A DNA stretch of 64,000 nucleotides from JAHQVI01 sp963749875 (GCA_963749875.1 CAVVOX010000003.1:186001-250000), one strand, 5' to 3'. Counted from the stretch's first letter, positions 1-9,586 are shown. Numbers and translations are program-made. Notes: a model not told the origin generated them from the letters alone.

Positions 1-1
1 C

Positions 2-208
2 GCGGCGCGAGGGTACAGCCTCGTCGGCTGCGATTTCTACGGTGTCAACGCCTTCTTCGTGTCCTCTGAGGAGGATCTGTCCGGCTTCGCCCAGCCATTC
101 ACGGCCGAGAAGCACTATCAGGCGACGAACTATTTCGCGCCGCTCCGCCGGGGCCACTGGCCGGCATCGCCGAAGCTCACCAATCCAACGGGCGGTCAGA
201 CGCGGTAA
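2..208 (+). CDS. C-terminal end of an unidentified protein (5' end outside window)
   Basis: Reading frame 2 is open from the window edge to a TAA at 206-208, giving 68 residues that begin AARGYSLVGCDFYGVNAFFV and end GGQTR. The 'GYxLVGxxxxGxNAFFV' pattern resembles the last strands of methyltransferase-like (FkbM-type) proteins, but too little is present for a firm family call. It converges on the epimerase gene, and the two stop codons overlap by 13 bp. The codon choice matches the high-GC neighbours. The function is unknown; methyltransferase-like is an inference. Confidence 0.6.
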   Translation, partial: AARGYSLVGCDFYGVNAFFVSSEEDLSGFAQPFTAEKHYQATNYFAPLRRGHWPASPKLTNPTGGQTR

Positions 209-1203
209 TAATCGCGATACCAGTCGACGAAGCGGCCGATGCCTTCGTCAATGGGTGTGTCGGGCGCAAAACCGACATCCCGCATGAGGTCGTCGACATC
301 GGCATAGGTTGCCAGCACATCGCCCGGCTGCATCGGCAGGAAGGTCTTTTCCGCCACCCGGCCGGTGGCCTTTTCGATGGCCGCGATGAAATCCATTAGC
401 TCCACCGCATTGTGATTGCCGATATTGTAGAGCCGGTAAGGCGCCGCGGACCGCCCCGGATCGGGCGAAGCGCTGTCCCAGGCCGGGTCCGGCTTCGGCA
501 CGCGATCGAGCACCCGGATGACCCCTTCGACAATATCGTCGATATAGGTGAAGTCGCGCGCGTGCTTGCCGTGATTGAAGACCTCGATCGGCTCGCCGGC
601 GAGGATCTTCTTTGTGAAAGAGAAATAGGCCATGTCGGGCCGGCCCCACGGCCCGTAGACGGTGAAGAAGCGCAGTCCGGTGACGGGCAGAGCGTAAAGA
701 TGGGCATAGCTGTGCGCCATCAGCTCATTGGACTTCTTCGTCGCCCCATAAAGGCTCAAAGGGTGATCGACATTGTGGTGCACGCTGAACGGCATTTCGG
801 TATTGGCGCCATAGACGGAGGAGGAGGAGGCGAAAACGAGGTGCTCCACGCTGCTCGCCCGGCAGCCTTCCAGAATGTTGAGGAAGCCGGTTATGTTCGA
901 ATCGACATAGGCGTGCGGATTGACGAGGGAGTAACGCACCCCGGCCTGCGCGGCGAGATGGATGACGCGCTGCGGCTTCTCGCTTCTGAAGACGGCTTCC
1001 ATCGCCGCGCGGTCCGCAAGGTCCGCCCGCTCGAAATAAAAGCCGTTGCGGCCCCCAAGCTGGGCGAGCCTGTCGCGCTTCAGCGCCGGGTCATAATAGT
1101 CGTTCAGATTATCGAGGCCGACGACTTCATGTCCGAGATCGAGGAGCCTCTTTGCCGTGAAGAAGCCGATGAAGCCAGCGGCGCCGGTGACAAGAATTTT
1201 CAT
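196..1203 (-). CDS. NAD-dependent sugar-nucleotide epimerase, UDP-glucuronate 4-epimerase type
   Basis: This 335-residue protein belongs to the extended short-chain dehydrogenase family. The N-terminal NAD-binding motif is GAAGFIG (residues 7-13). The catalytic dyad is Y152 and K156 in LYGATKKSNE, with the upstream serine run ASSSSVYG near 126. The sequence DNLNDYYDPALKRDR after the Rossmann motif and the pattern AGVRYSL are typical of UDP-glucuronate 4-epimerases (LspL/Cap1J group), which make UDP-galacturonate for lipopolysaccharide or capsule. The substrate is inferred from family resemblance, not shown. The start is the ATG at 1203. The gene is divergent from rpsT, with 196 bp between them. 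Confidence 0.85.
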   Translation of the reverse strand: MKILVTGAAGFIGFFTAKRLLDLGHEVVGLDNLNDYYDPALKRDRLAQLGGRNGFYFERADLADRAAMEAVFRSEKPQRVIHLAAQAGVRYSLVNPHAYVDSNITGFLNILEGCRASSVEHLVFASSSSVYGANTEMPFSVHHNVDHPLSLYGATKKSNELMAHSYAHLYALPVTGLRFFTVYGPWGRPDMAYFSFTKKILAGEPIEVFNHGKHARDFTYIDDIVEGVIRVLDRVPKPDPAWDSASPDPGRSAAPYRLYNIGNHNAVELMDFIAAIEKATGRVAEKTFLPMQPGDVLATYADVDDLMRDVGFAPDTPIDEGIGRFVDWYRDYYRV

Positions 1204-1262
1204 GATTCACTCGAGACGAGCCGAAGAAGACGTGTAAAGCGCCCGGCTGAGGCGCTCTCCGA

Positions 1263-1291
1263 TTGACGTCATAAGTGACCAGTATTATACA
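1263..1291 (+). promoter_or_regulatory. Probable sigma-70-type promoter of rpsT
   Basis: TTGACG at 1263-1268 and TATACA at 1286-1291 are separated by 17 bp, close to the housekeeping consensus. It lies about 110 bp upstream of the rpsT start and outside any gene. Activity is inferred from sequence only. Confidence 0.55.
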
Positions 1292-1399
1292 CGCAACAAA
1301 GTTTCCTTGCCCTCGCGGCCCCGTTGCCGCGGCGAAGGTTGATCTTCGCGGTCCAAGCCGGGCAAGTCCGACATCAGATTTTCAAGGTAATAGTGAGCA

Positions 1400-1666
1400 A
1401 TGGCCAACACCAAGTCCGCTAAGAAGGCGGTTCGCGTAACTGAACGCCGCACGGCAATGAACAAAGATCGCCGCAGCCGCATCCGCACCTTTATTCGCAG
1501 GGTCGAGGAGGCGATCGCATCCGGCGACAAGACCGCAGCCGAATCGGCGCTGAGGGCCGCGCAGCCCGAGATTATGCGCGGAGCGCAAAAAGGTGTCATG
1601 CACAAGGCAAACGCCTCCCGCAAAATCTCCCGGCTTTCGGCGCGAATCCGTGCTCTGGCGAGCTGA
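1400..1666 (+). CDS. rpsT: 30S ribosomal protein S20
   Basis: This 88-residue, very basic protein begins MANTKSAKKAVRVTERR, the classic S20 N-terminus, and keeps the helical basic core with RRSRIRTFIRRVEEAI and the C-terminal KISRLSARIRAL. S20 binds 16S rRNA in the small-subunit body. The length is normal for the family. It has its own upstream promoter-like sequence and a strong hairpin terminator 47 bp downstream, so it is probably monocistronic. rpsT next to dnaA is the usual arrangement in many Hyphomicrobiales. Confidence 0.98.
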   Translation: MANTKSAKKAVRVTERRTAMNKDRRSRIRTFIRRVEEAIASGDKTAAESALRAAQPEIMRGAQKGVMHKANASRKISRLSARIRALAS

Positions 1667-1712
1667 GTTTTACGCCCATTTGCGACTCTCAAGTCCCTGT
1701 TGCTTTTCTGCC

Positions 1713-1736
1713 ACGCCCAGCATTTGCTGGGCGTTT
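1713..1736 (+). terminator. Rho-independent terminator after rpsT
   Basis: A perfect 10-bp stem pairs 1713-1722 (ACGCCCAGCA) with 1725-1734 (TGCTGGGCGT) around a minimal loop and runs into TTTCTGCTTTT. It ends the rpsT transcript. Confidence 0.85.
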
Positions 1737-1781
1737 CTGCTTTTCGCGCTTGCAAATTAGATTCTGTTTCGAATCAACGCG

Positions 1782-1797
1782 TTAACTCTTTGCTAAC
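1782..1797 (+). promoter_or_regulatory. CtrA-like half-site pair in the AT-rich rpsT-dnaA spacer
   Basis: TTAA-N7-CTAAC at 1782-1797 differs by one base from the CtrA consensus TTAA-N7-TTAAC. The surrounding 1740-1960 region is clearly AT-richer than the flanks. I found no exact DnaA box (TTATCCACA) in 1667-2864, so I do not call this an origin. The rest of 1737-2286 has no gene I can support. Confidence 0.25.
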
Positions 1798-2286
1798 GAA
1801 ATGCAACCTAAGATTGATGAGCAGTGTTTTCGGCAATCAAGTAAAAAATTGACCAATATGAGCGGATTCGTATTGACCCGTAGGAATTGATTGCCGACTC
1901 AGTGGCTGTAGCGTTTTTCGTTGTTTTTCAATTGGTTGGCGTAACAATGGTGAGTTGAATGAATGGCGAATTTGAGTTCCCGCCTCTTCGCTCGCGAGCC
2001 TCCGGAAATCGTCCCCGACGGGTGGGTTGATTGCAACCCAGAGGTAGGCCGTGTATATTTTCGGCCATCCGAACGGGGACACAATCCCCTCCTGATACTT
2101 TTCAATTTGTATTGCGTACCGCCGTTCCCGGTGTTTGCAAATTGGCATTGCGAGCACCCGGGGATGAATTAGTCAAAGGTTTTGTAGTTTACTAGATAGG
2201 CTGCTTTCACGCAGTATGTAATTGTCTATTGGTGCGGCGTTGGACGAGTCACATGCGCGAAGGCGGTCGGCGAGCAGGAGGTCTCA

Positions 2287-2754
2287 ATGTTTAGCGGGTT
2301 AGAGCGACAGCGCGTGGCTCGTTGCCGCCAAAGAAGGGTCACGTGGGCCTGGATCAAGGCACGTGGTCTCATGAACCGGCATCCGGCACCAGTGCCTTCA
2401 ATGCTGACGACAAGCGTTCTCTCTGTGGGTGACAGTTTTCCCGCCGCAGAAGCCGAGAGCTGGCGGGACAGACTGGCGGCGATCACCTGTCGCAAGCTTG
2501 CCCGTCAGATCTGCGAACAATTCTACGATCTCTCAATCTTTCAAGCCTGGCGCAGCCGGATGCCCGACACTGTCGCCACCAGCCGCATGCTGAGCCCAGC
2601 CCTTCCATCTTACTGCACGGATGCGGCCTCGGAGCAGGCGGAGAGCTTTGACTTAAAGCGGCTTAAGAAAACGCGCATCCTGACTGCGGTGCTGGCCGAT
2701 GAGGCCGAAGGGCGCGGAGCCGTGCTCATTCCGCTGAGATCAAAGGCGGCATAG
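2287..2754 (+). CDS. Hypothetical protein upstream of dnaA
   Basis: A 155-codon frame opens with ATG at 2287 and closes 110 bp before dnaA. Codon third positions are mostly G or C, as in the real genes nearby, but the predicted protein has no motif I recognise. It is Arg/Ala-rich with scattered Cys and Trp, and has no signal peptide or membrane segment. No strong ribosome-binding site was seen (GGAGGTCTCA lies just ahead of the ATG, at close spacing). It may be a lineage-specific gene or chance coding. Confidence 0.35.
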   Translation: MFSGLERQRVARCRQRRVTWAWIKARGLMNRHPAPVPSMLTTSVLSVGDSFPAAEAESWRDRLAAITCRKLARQICEQFYDLSIFQAWRSRMPDTVATSRMLSPALPSYCTDAASEQAESFDLKRLKKTRILTAVLADEAEGRGAVLIPLRSKAA

Positions 2755-2864
2755 GCCCGTCAGTTCTGATTTTCTCATTCAGTTGAACAGCCGTTCGTCA
2801 AGAAACGGTTCGGATGACTTTGCGCAGTTTTGACTGCTGCGGAGCGTATTAGCGGGGTATTCCA

Positions 2865-4311
2865 GTGACAACGTTAGAATTAAGTACCGACGCGATCGAA
2901 GGGAAATGGCGGAGGATTCAGGCTCGACTGCGCGCTGAGCTTGGAGAAGATGTCTTCACGAGCTGGTTTGGCCGAATGGAGCTCGATACTTATGAAGCCG
3001 GCGTCGTGCAGGTTTCCGTCCCGACCAAATTTCTGCGTAACTGGCTGCAATCGCACTACGCCGATCGCTTGATGGCTTGCTGCTGCGCCGAGCTTTCCGG
3101 CGTCGATCGCGTGGAATTTCGCGTGCGCCAGCCGCACGATGCCGCGCTTGCTGAGCGTCGGCGCCACGAGCAGCTTGCCGCGAAACCTTCGGCTCCGAGA
3201 ACCGATTTCGGGCGGCCCCGACGAAACCGTGCTTCGCGACAGCCGCACCGGCTGGGAGGGATTTGAAGGCTCCCCGCTCGAGGCAAGGTTCACCTTCTCA
3301 TCCTTTCTCGTGGGCTCCTCGAACCGGCTCGCCCATGCCGCGGCTCTTCAGGTGACCGAGGCTGTGGCGGACCAGCCGCTCCGATATAATCCGCTCTATA
3401 TTCACGCAAAGGTGGGCCTCGGCAAGACGCATCTGCTTCACGCCATCGCCTGGGAAGTCAAGCGCATCAAGCCGAAAGCCAAGCTCCTCTATCTGACGGC
3501 GGAACGCTTCATGTACAGTTTCGCCGAGGCGCTGCAGGCCCGCGACGCGGTCGCCTTCAAAGACAAAATCCGGGCGATCGACATTCTGCTGATCGACGAC
3601 ATCGAATTTCTGCAGGGCCGGACCTTCCAGCAGGAATTCTGCCACACGCTCAATTCGCTGATCGATGGCGGCAAGCAGGTGGTCGTGGCGGCCGATTGCC
3701 CGCCGATGCAGCTCGAAAGCTTCGATGCGCGGATGCGCTCGCGCCTTTCGGGCGGCCTCGTCGCCGAGATCGCGCCGATGGATTACGACCTCCGCTATAA
3801 GATCCTGAAGCGCCGGGCCGCCGAGAAAGCCGAGAAGGAGCGGGGCTTTGGCGTTCCCGAGCCGGTGATCGAGTATCTCGCATCGCAGCTGACCGAGAGC
3901 GGCCGCGAGCTCGAAGGCGCAATCACCCGTATCCACGCCGCCTATCAGCTCACCGCGCAGCCGATCACCGTCGAAAGCGCCGAGCAGATCATTGGTGATC
4001 TGATCCGGGGCAAAGAGCCGAGGCGTGTCAAGATCGACGACATTCTGCGGGTAGTGATGAAGCATTTCGGGGTGCATCGCGGCGACCTCTTGTCGAGCCG
4101 CCGCAACCGGTCGATCGTCCGGCCCCGGCAGATCGGCATGTATCTCGCCAAATCGCTGACGTCTCGCTCGCTGCCGGAGATCGGGCGGCGCTTCGGCGGA
4201 CGCGATCATACGACAGTGCTTCATGCGATCAGGAAGATCGATTTACTTCTGCAGGAGGATGCGGGGCTCAGAGAAGAAGTTGAGGTCCTCAAGCGGCTCC
4301 TGAGAGAATAG
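2865..4311 (+). pseudogene. dnaA: Chromosomal replication initiator DnaA, broken by a +1 frameshift
   Basis: DnaA melts the origin and loads the replicative helicase. The first frame, from GTG 2865, encodes domain I (TSWFGRMELD, residues 27-36) and part of linker domain II up to APRTDFG. It then runs on out of frame to a stop at 3266. The second frame carries the rest: SSFLVGSSN, the P-loop VGLGKTH, Walker B ILLIDDIEFLQG, and the DNA-binding signature GGRDHTTVLHAIRK near the C-terminus. Removing one G from the run at 3210-3212 joins TDFG directly to GPDET and gives one protein of about 481 residues, the normal size. DnaA is essential, so a base-call error is the likeliest cause. A short non-conserved linker is also where a real shift would do least harm. 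It is followed by repeat R1 and dnaN. Confidence 0.9.
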
Positions 4312-4456
4312 CCGTCTGCAAGCGCCGGACGCCTTATGCTTTGCAAGGGTGCGAATCATGTCACCCGCGCATAAGGTGTTGGCCGTTTGGCTGCGGTTTG
4401 CCTCGGGTGCGCAGGGGCTCGAAGTACAGATGGCTTTCGGATGGGACGGCGTGCTG

Positions 4457-4580
4457 GATCAACCCTCGTTCAAGTGGAGTCACTTGAACGAGGTCAAGTT
4501 GATCTATATCGATGAGTTAGCGCAACTGTTCCCGCGTCCATCCCCGCCTTCGCGGGGACATGCTTGGACGCGCGTTGCGC
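4457..4580 (+). repeat. R1: two-hairpin TA-type element, long form, degenerate ends
   Basis: Hairpin 1 starts GATCAACCCTCGTTCAAG and closes with CACTTGAACGAGG then TCAAGTTGATC. Hairpin 2 runs from GCGCAACTG to GTTGCGC (arms GCGTCCA/TGGACGC) and holds an extra inner hairpin, TCCCCGCC-TTCG-CGGGGA. Unlike R2, R3, R5, R6 and R7 it has no TA at either end, so it is probably an older copy. It fills most of the dnaA-dnaN spacer. Confidence 0.85.
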
Positions 4581-4719
4581 GAGGCTCACTTTGGCGACCG
4601 CGAGCCGTTCCCAGCGAATGCCGCGCAGGCGATGCCAATGATGTGCGGTTGGCGGGAAATGCTGCCGACCGCCACAGCGTCTCAGGGCCGAGGGCGGGGG
4701 CGTATTAAAGGGGTTGACG

Positions 4720-5838
4720 ATGCGGTTGTTGATCGAAAAGAGCGCGCTCGTGAAGGCGCTGCAGCACGTGACCAGCGTGGTCGAACGGCGCAATACGATC
4801 CCCATTCTGGCCAATGTCTCGCTCCGCGCGGAAAATGATGCGCTGCATCTGAAGGCGACCGATCTCGACATCGAGGTCACCGAAACCGCCAAAGCCGAAA
4901 CGACCGTTGCCGGCGGCACGACCGTTGCCGCCCATACGCTCCATGACATCGTGCGCAAGCTGCCCGAAGGAGCCCAGATCGAGCTGGTCAGCAAGGCCGA
5001 TGAAGGGCGCCTTGCGATCACGGCAGGCTCCTCGCGCTTTCTGCTAGCCTGTCTTCCGGCCGATGATTTTCCCGAGCTCGGGCTTGACGGCATGTCGCAT
5101 CATTTCGAGCTTCCCGCCAGCGAACTCGCCCGGCTGCTCGAAAAAACGCGCTTCGCCATCTCGACGGATGAGACGCGCTACTATCTCAACGGCATCTATT
5201 TTCACGCCATCGAGACCCCGGACGGCGCTTTTCTCCGCGCCGTCGCAACCGATGGCCATCGCCTTGCCCGCATGGATGTTGCACTGCCGGACGGGGCGGC
5301 CGGGATGCCCGGTATCATTCTACCGCGCAAGACGGTTCAGGAGCTCGCCAAGCTGCTGGCGGACTATACTGACAACGTCTCCGTCGATCTGTCGGCGAAC
5401 AAGATACGATTCACGGCAGGCGATATCGTTTTGACGTCAAAGTTGATCGACGGCACATTTCCCGACTATCAGCGCGTGATCCCGCAGAACAACGACAAGA
5501 TCATGCAGATCGGCAATGCTGGCTTTACCAGCGCCGTCGACCGCGTTTCGACCCTGTCGAGCGAAAAAGGACGGGCGGTCAAGCTCAACATCGCCGACGG
5601 CAAGCTCGTCCTTTCGGTCAATAATCCCGAATCCGGCTCTGCGACCGAGGAATTAGAGCTCGATTATAGCGGCGAGCCCCTGGAAATTGGCTTCAACGCT
5701 CGCTATCTATTAGACATTGCAGCTCAATTCGACGGCGACCGTGCGGTTTTCGAACTATCCGACCCGAGCGCACCGACCGTGCTTCATGACGAGAACGATA
5801 CCACCGCTCTCTACGTTCTGATGCCGATGCGGGTCTGA
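4720..5838 (+). CDS. dnaN: DNA polymerase III beta sliding clamp
   Basis: This 372-residue protein has the standard length for the beta clamp, which encircles DNA and tethers polymerase III. The N-terminus MRLLIEKSALVKALQHV, the central ATDGHRLARMD, the loop GTFPDYQRVIP and the C-terminal YVLMPMRV are hallmark clamp sequences. Three repeated clamp domains of about 120 residues fit the length. I chose ATG 4720 because AAAGGGG lies 6-7 bp upstream; a TTG two codons earlier is also possible. It sits between dnaA and recF, as in most bacteria, but here repeat R1 lies in the upstream spacer. Confidence 0.97.
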   Translation: MRLLIEKSALVKALQHVTSVVERRNTIPILANVSLRAENDALHLKATDLDIEVTETAKAETTVAGGTTVAAHTLHDIVRKLPEGAQIELVSKADEGRLAITAGSSRFLLACLPADDFPELGLDGMSHHFELPASELARLLEKTRFAISTDETRYYLNGIYFHAIETPDGAFLRAVATDGHRLARMDVALPDGAAGMPGIILPRKTVQELAKLLADYTDNVSVDLSANKIRFTAGDIVLTSKLIDGTFPDYQRVIPQNNDKIMQIGNAGFTSAVDRVSTLSSEKGRAVKLNIADGKLVLSVNNPESGSATEELELDYSGEPLEIGFNARYLLDIAAQFDGDRAVFELSDPSAPTVLHDENDTTALYVLMPMRV

Positions 5839-5905
5839 GCCGGGTTGCGAAAGATCTGACCGCGCCGCGGAGCTATGCGGAAATTGTGGATCGACGGGAA
5901 TTGCC

Positions 5906-7129
5906 TTGGCGGTTTTGACATCACATGGCTGCTGGGCCAATGGCGATGATGGCTCGGCGAGAAATCCCTTCCTCGCCCGTTTAAGCCTTTCAAATTTCAG
6001 GAATTACGCCCGGTGCAGCTTTGCGCTTGATGGGCGGCCGGTGGTCTTGACCGGCCGGAACGGCGCCGGAAAGACGAACATTCTCGAATCGATCTCAATG
6101 CTGACGCCCGGCCGCGGTCTGCGAAGCGTGCCGTTTGCAGATCTGGCCCGGCTCACCGGGGATGGGGGCTGGGCGGTCTCGGCGCATCTGTCGCTGAATG
6201 GCGATCTGGTAAACCTCGGCACGGGCCAGCAGGCGGAGGCGATGCGTGCCGCAAATGGCCGTATCGTTCGCATCGACGGTGAACAGGCGGGCAGCTCGGG
6301 GGCGCTTGGCGATTATTTGCAGGTTCTATGGCTTATTCCGGCGATGGATGGGCTTTTTGCCGGGCCGGGTTCCGAACGCCGCCGTTTTCTTGACCGCATG
6401 GTTGCGAGTTTCGACGGCGCGCATCGCCGCCGCCTCAATCAGTTCGAGCGGGCCATGCGCCAGCGGAATCGTCTGCTTGAGATGAATGAGCGCGCCGCGC
6501 GCATGTTCGAGGCGATCGAAAGCCAGATGGCCGAGATCGGCACCGCGATCGCCGCCGCGCGCATCGAGGCCGTGGCGCGCCTTCGCAGTTTCGATATGCG
6601 CCCGGCGCCGCCCGAGACAGGGGCTTTTCCTCACGCTCTCTTGGCTCTTGAGGGGACGCTCGAAGAGGCGCTTGGCGAAAAGCCTGCGGTCGATGTGGAG
6701 GATGATTATGCGCGCATGCTCGCCGAAAGCCGTGAACGCGACCGTGCGGCCGGACGCACGCTGATCGGTCCGCATCGGGCCGACCTGCGGGTGCGCCACG
6801 GACCAAAAGACATGCCGGCCGAGCTCTGCTCGACAGGCGAGCAAAAAGCGTTGCTGATCGGTTTGGTTCTCGCTCATGCGAAAGCGGTGAAAGACGCGCG
6901 GGGCGGCCTTGCGCCACTCCTTCTTTTAGACGAAATTGCGGCGCATCTCGATGCGCTGCGCCGTGAGGCATTATTTGAGGAAATCGACCAGCTCGGCGCA
7001 CAGACCTGGCTCACCGGCACCGACGAAGCCGTCTTTGCGCCACTTCGCGAGAGGGCCCAGTTTTTCATCATTGCCGATGGTTCCGTCGCGAGGGGGGCGA
7101 AGGCGCGCGGCGCGAAGATCGGCATTTAA
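5906..7129 (+). CDS. recF: DNA replication and repair protein RecF
   Basis: RecF is an SMC-like ATPase that helps load RecA at single-strand gaps. The protein of about 407 residues has LSLSNFRNY at its N-terminal strand, Walker A GRNGAGKT at 50-57, the RecF-type signature with STGEQKALLIGL (ABC signature region) and Walker B LLLLDEIAAHLD. The start is uncertain: TTG 5906 follows GGGAA, and TTG 5915 is an alternative. No in-frame ATG lies near the conserved N-terminus. It lies 67 bp after dnaN and 24 bp before gyrB, so co-transcription is likely. Confidence 0.95.
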   Translation: MAVLTSHGCWANGDDGSARNPFLARLSLSNFRNYARCSFALDGRPVVLTGRNGAGKTNILESISMLTPGRGLRSVPFADLARLTGDGGWAVSAHLSLNGDLVNLGTGQQAEAMRAANGRIVRIDGEQAGSSGALGDYLQVLWLIPAMDGLFAGPGSERRRFLDRMVASFDGAHRRRLNQFERAMRQRNRLLEMNERAARMFEAIESQMAEIGTAIAAARIEAVARLRSFDMRPAPPETGAFPHALLALEGTLEEALGEKPAVDVEDDYARMLAESRERDRAAGRTLIGPHRADLRVRHGPKDMPAELCSTGEQKALLIGLVLAHAKAVKDARGGLAPLLLLDEIAAHLDALRREALFEEIDQLGAQTWLTGTDEAVFAPLRERAQFFIIADGSVARGAKARGAKIGI

Positions 7130-7153
7130 GCACCGGGTAAAGGATTGGTTCGA

Positions 7154-9586
7154 ATGAGTGCGAATCCCGCACGGAAGACAGCCGCGGAAGGCGATTATGG
7201 CGCGGGCGCGATCAAGGTTCTGAAGGGCCTCGATGCGGTCCGCAAGCGCCCCGGCATGTATATCGGCGACACCGATGACGGCTCCGGGCTGCACCATATG
7301 GTCTATGAGGTGGTCGACAACGCCATCGACGAGGCGCTCGCCGGCTATTGCGACCGCGTGCTGGTGATGCTCAATGCCGACGGCTCGGTGACGGTGGAGG
7401 ACAATGGCCGCGGCATTCCGACCGAGATGCATGAAGAGGGTGTGTCGGCCGCCGAGGTGATCATGACGCAGCTCCATGCGGGCGGCAAATTCGATCAGAA
7501 CTCCTACAAGGTCTCCGGCGGCCTGCATGGCGTCGGCGTTTCGGTCGTCAATGCCCTCTCCGCCCGCCTCGATCTGACGATTTGGCGCGGCGGCAAGGAA
7601 CATGCGATGGCGTTCGAGCATGGCGTCAGCGTCGAGCCGCTGAAAGTGGTCGGCGAAGCGCCGGACCGCAGCGGCACGCGCGTGACCTTCCTGCCTTCGC
7701 TCGAGACTTTCTCGAAGACCGATTTCGACTATGCGACGCTCGAACACCGGCTGCGCGAGCTCGCCTTCCTCAATTCGGGCGTTCGCATCGTGCTCTCCGA
7801 CCTGCGCGGCGTCGAGCCGAAAACGGAAGAGCTGATGTATGAAGGCGGGCTCGAAGCCTTCGTGCGCTATCTCGATCGCGCGCGGACCCCGCTTATCGAC
7901 ACCCCCATTACCATCAAAGCCGAACGCGAAGGGGTGACGGTCGAGTCCGCCCTCCGGTGGAACAGCGGCTATCACGAGAGCGTGCTCTGCTTCACGAACA
8001 ACATTCCCCAGCGCGACGGCGGCACGCATATGGCCGGCTTCCGGGCCGCCTTGACCCGGACGATCAATACCTATGCGGCCGAGTTGGGGCTGGCGAAAAA
8101 AGAGAAGGTGCAGCTCACCGGGGACGATGCGCGCGAGGGCCTGACCTGCGTCCTGTCGGTCAAAGTGCCGGACCCGAAATTTTCCAGCCAAACGAAGGAC
8201 AAGCTGGTCTCCTCCGAGGTTCGCCCGATCGTCGAAAGCACCATGGTGGAGGCGCTGGGCGCCTGGTTCGAAGAGCATCCGAGCGAAGCCAAGACCATCG
8301 TCCAGAAGATCGTCGAGGCGGCCGTCGCGCGCGAAGCGGCCCGCAAGGCCCGCGAGCTGACGCGCCGGAAAGGCGCGCTCGATGTCGCCAACCTGCCGGG
8401 CAAGCTTGCCGATTGTCAGGAGCGCGATCCGGCGAAGGCCGAGCTGTTCCTGGTCGAGGGCGACAGTGCCGGCGGTTCCGCCAAACAGGGGCGCGATCGC
8501 GCCTTCCAGGCTGTGCTTCCCTTGCGCGGCAAGATTTTGAATGTGGAACGCGCGCGATTCGACAAGATGCTGTCGAGCCAGGAGATCGGCACGCTGATCA
8601 CGGCGCTCGGCACCGGCATTGGCCGAGACGATTTCAACATCGAGAAGCTGCGCTATCACCGCATCATCATCATGACCGACGCCGATGTCGACGGCGCCCA
8701 TATCCGCACGCTTCTCCTGACCTTCTTTTACCGGCAAATGCCGCAGCTGATCGAAGGCGGTTATCTCTATATCGCTCAGCCGCCGCTCTATAAGGTCAAA
8801 CGCGGCAATTCCGAGCAATATCTGAAGGACGAGCGTGCCTTTGAGAATTATCTGATTGCCGGCGGCATCGAGGACGCCGTGCTCGAACTCGGCAGCGGTG
8901 AGACGGTTGCCGGCAACGATTTGCGCCAGATTGTCGAGAAGGCGCGTGCGGCGGTCGGGATTCTCGAAGGGCTTCACAGCCGCTATGCCCGTTTCGTCAT
9001 CGAACAGGCCGCTATCAGCGGGGCGCTCGACCCGAAAGTGCTGGCCGACGAGGCGCAAGCGCGGACGCTCGCCGAGCGCATTGCAGGCCGGCTGGACAGT
9101 TGCTCCGAGGAGACCGAACGCGGCTGGCGCGGGGAGGTCACCGACGAAGGCGGGCTTGCCTTTACGCGCGAAGTTCGGGGCGTGACCGAGGTGCATGTCA
9201 TCGACCGTGCGCTGATCGCCTCGGCCGATGCGCGCAAGCTCAACCAGCTCGCACAGCATCTCCTCGATGTCTATGGCACCACCGGCTGGCTGAAACGTAA
9301 GGGGCAGGATACGGCGATCCATGGGCCGGTAAGCCTGCTCAATGCTGTTTATGCCGCCGGTCGCAAGGGCATCGCCATGCAGCGCTATAAAGGCCTGGGC
9401 GAGATGAACCCCGAACAGCTTTGGGAGACGACGCTCGATATAAATGCCCGCACGCTGATGCAGGTGAAGATCGGCGAGCTGGACGAGGCCGACGAGATCT
9501 TCTCCAAGCTCATGGGCGACATCGTCGAGCCGCGGCGCGAGTTCATCCAGGAGAACGCGCTGGCGGTGGCGAATCTGGATGTTTGA
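7154..9586 (+). CDS. gyrB: DNA gyrase subunit B
   Basis: This 810-residue ATPase subunit of gyrase introduces negative supercoils together with GyrA. The GHKL ATPase motifs are VDNAIDEALAG, DNGRGIPTEMH and the lid GGLHGVGVSVVNALS. The TOPRIM domain carries EGDSAGGSAKQGRDR, and the C-terminal GyrB segment contains QRYKGLGEMNPEQLW. The start is ATG 7154, with AAAGGA upstream; a TTG three codons earlier is less likely. The gene ends the dnaA-dnaN-recF-gyrB block. Confidence 0.97.
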   Translation: MSANPARKTAAEGDYGAGAIKVLKGLDAVRKRPGMYIGDTDDGSGLHHMVYEVVDNAIDEALAGYCDRVLVMLNADGSVTVEDNGRGIPTEMHEEGVSAAEVIMTQLHAGGKFDQNSYKVSGGLHGVGVSVVNALSARLDLTIWRGGKEHAMAFEHGVSVEPLKVVGEAPDRSGTRVTFLPSLETFSKTDFDYATLEHRLRELAFLNSGVRIVLSDLRGVEPKTEELMYEGGLEAFVRYLDRARTPLIDTPITIKAEREGVTVESALRWNSGYHESVLCFTNNIPQRDGGTHMAGFRAALTRTINTYAAELGLAKKEKVQLTGDDAREGLTCVLSVKVPDPKFSSQTKDKLVSSEVRPIVESTMVEALGAWFEEHPSEAKTIVQKIVEAAVAREAARKARELTRRKGALDVANLPGKLADCQERDPAKAELFLVEGDSAGGSAKQGRDRAFQAVLPLRGKILNVERARFDKMLSSQEIGTLITALGTGIGRDDFNIEKLRYHRIIIMTDADVDGAHIRTLLLTFFYRQMPQLIEGGYLYIAQPPLYKVKRGNSEQYLKDERAFENYLIAGGIEDAVLELGSGETVAGNDLRQIVEKARAAVGILEGLHSRYARFVIEQAAISGALDPKVLADEAQARTLAERIAGRLDSCSEETERGWRGEVTDEGGLAFTREVRGVTEVHVIDRALIASADARKLNQLAQHLLDVYGTTGWLKRKGQDTAIHGPVSLLNAVYAAGRKGIAMQRYKGLGEMNPEQLWETTLDINARTLMQVKIGELDEADEIFSKLMGDIVEPRREFIQENALAVANLDV

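Noticed and set aside
4349..4708. 120-codon frame between dnaA and dnaN
   Set aside because: Most of it is translation of repeat R1; no family and no ribosome-binding site.
6971..9322. 783-codon open frame antisense to gyrB
   Set aside because: It is a high-GC shadow of gyrB with no family motif; gyrB on the other strand is certain.
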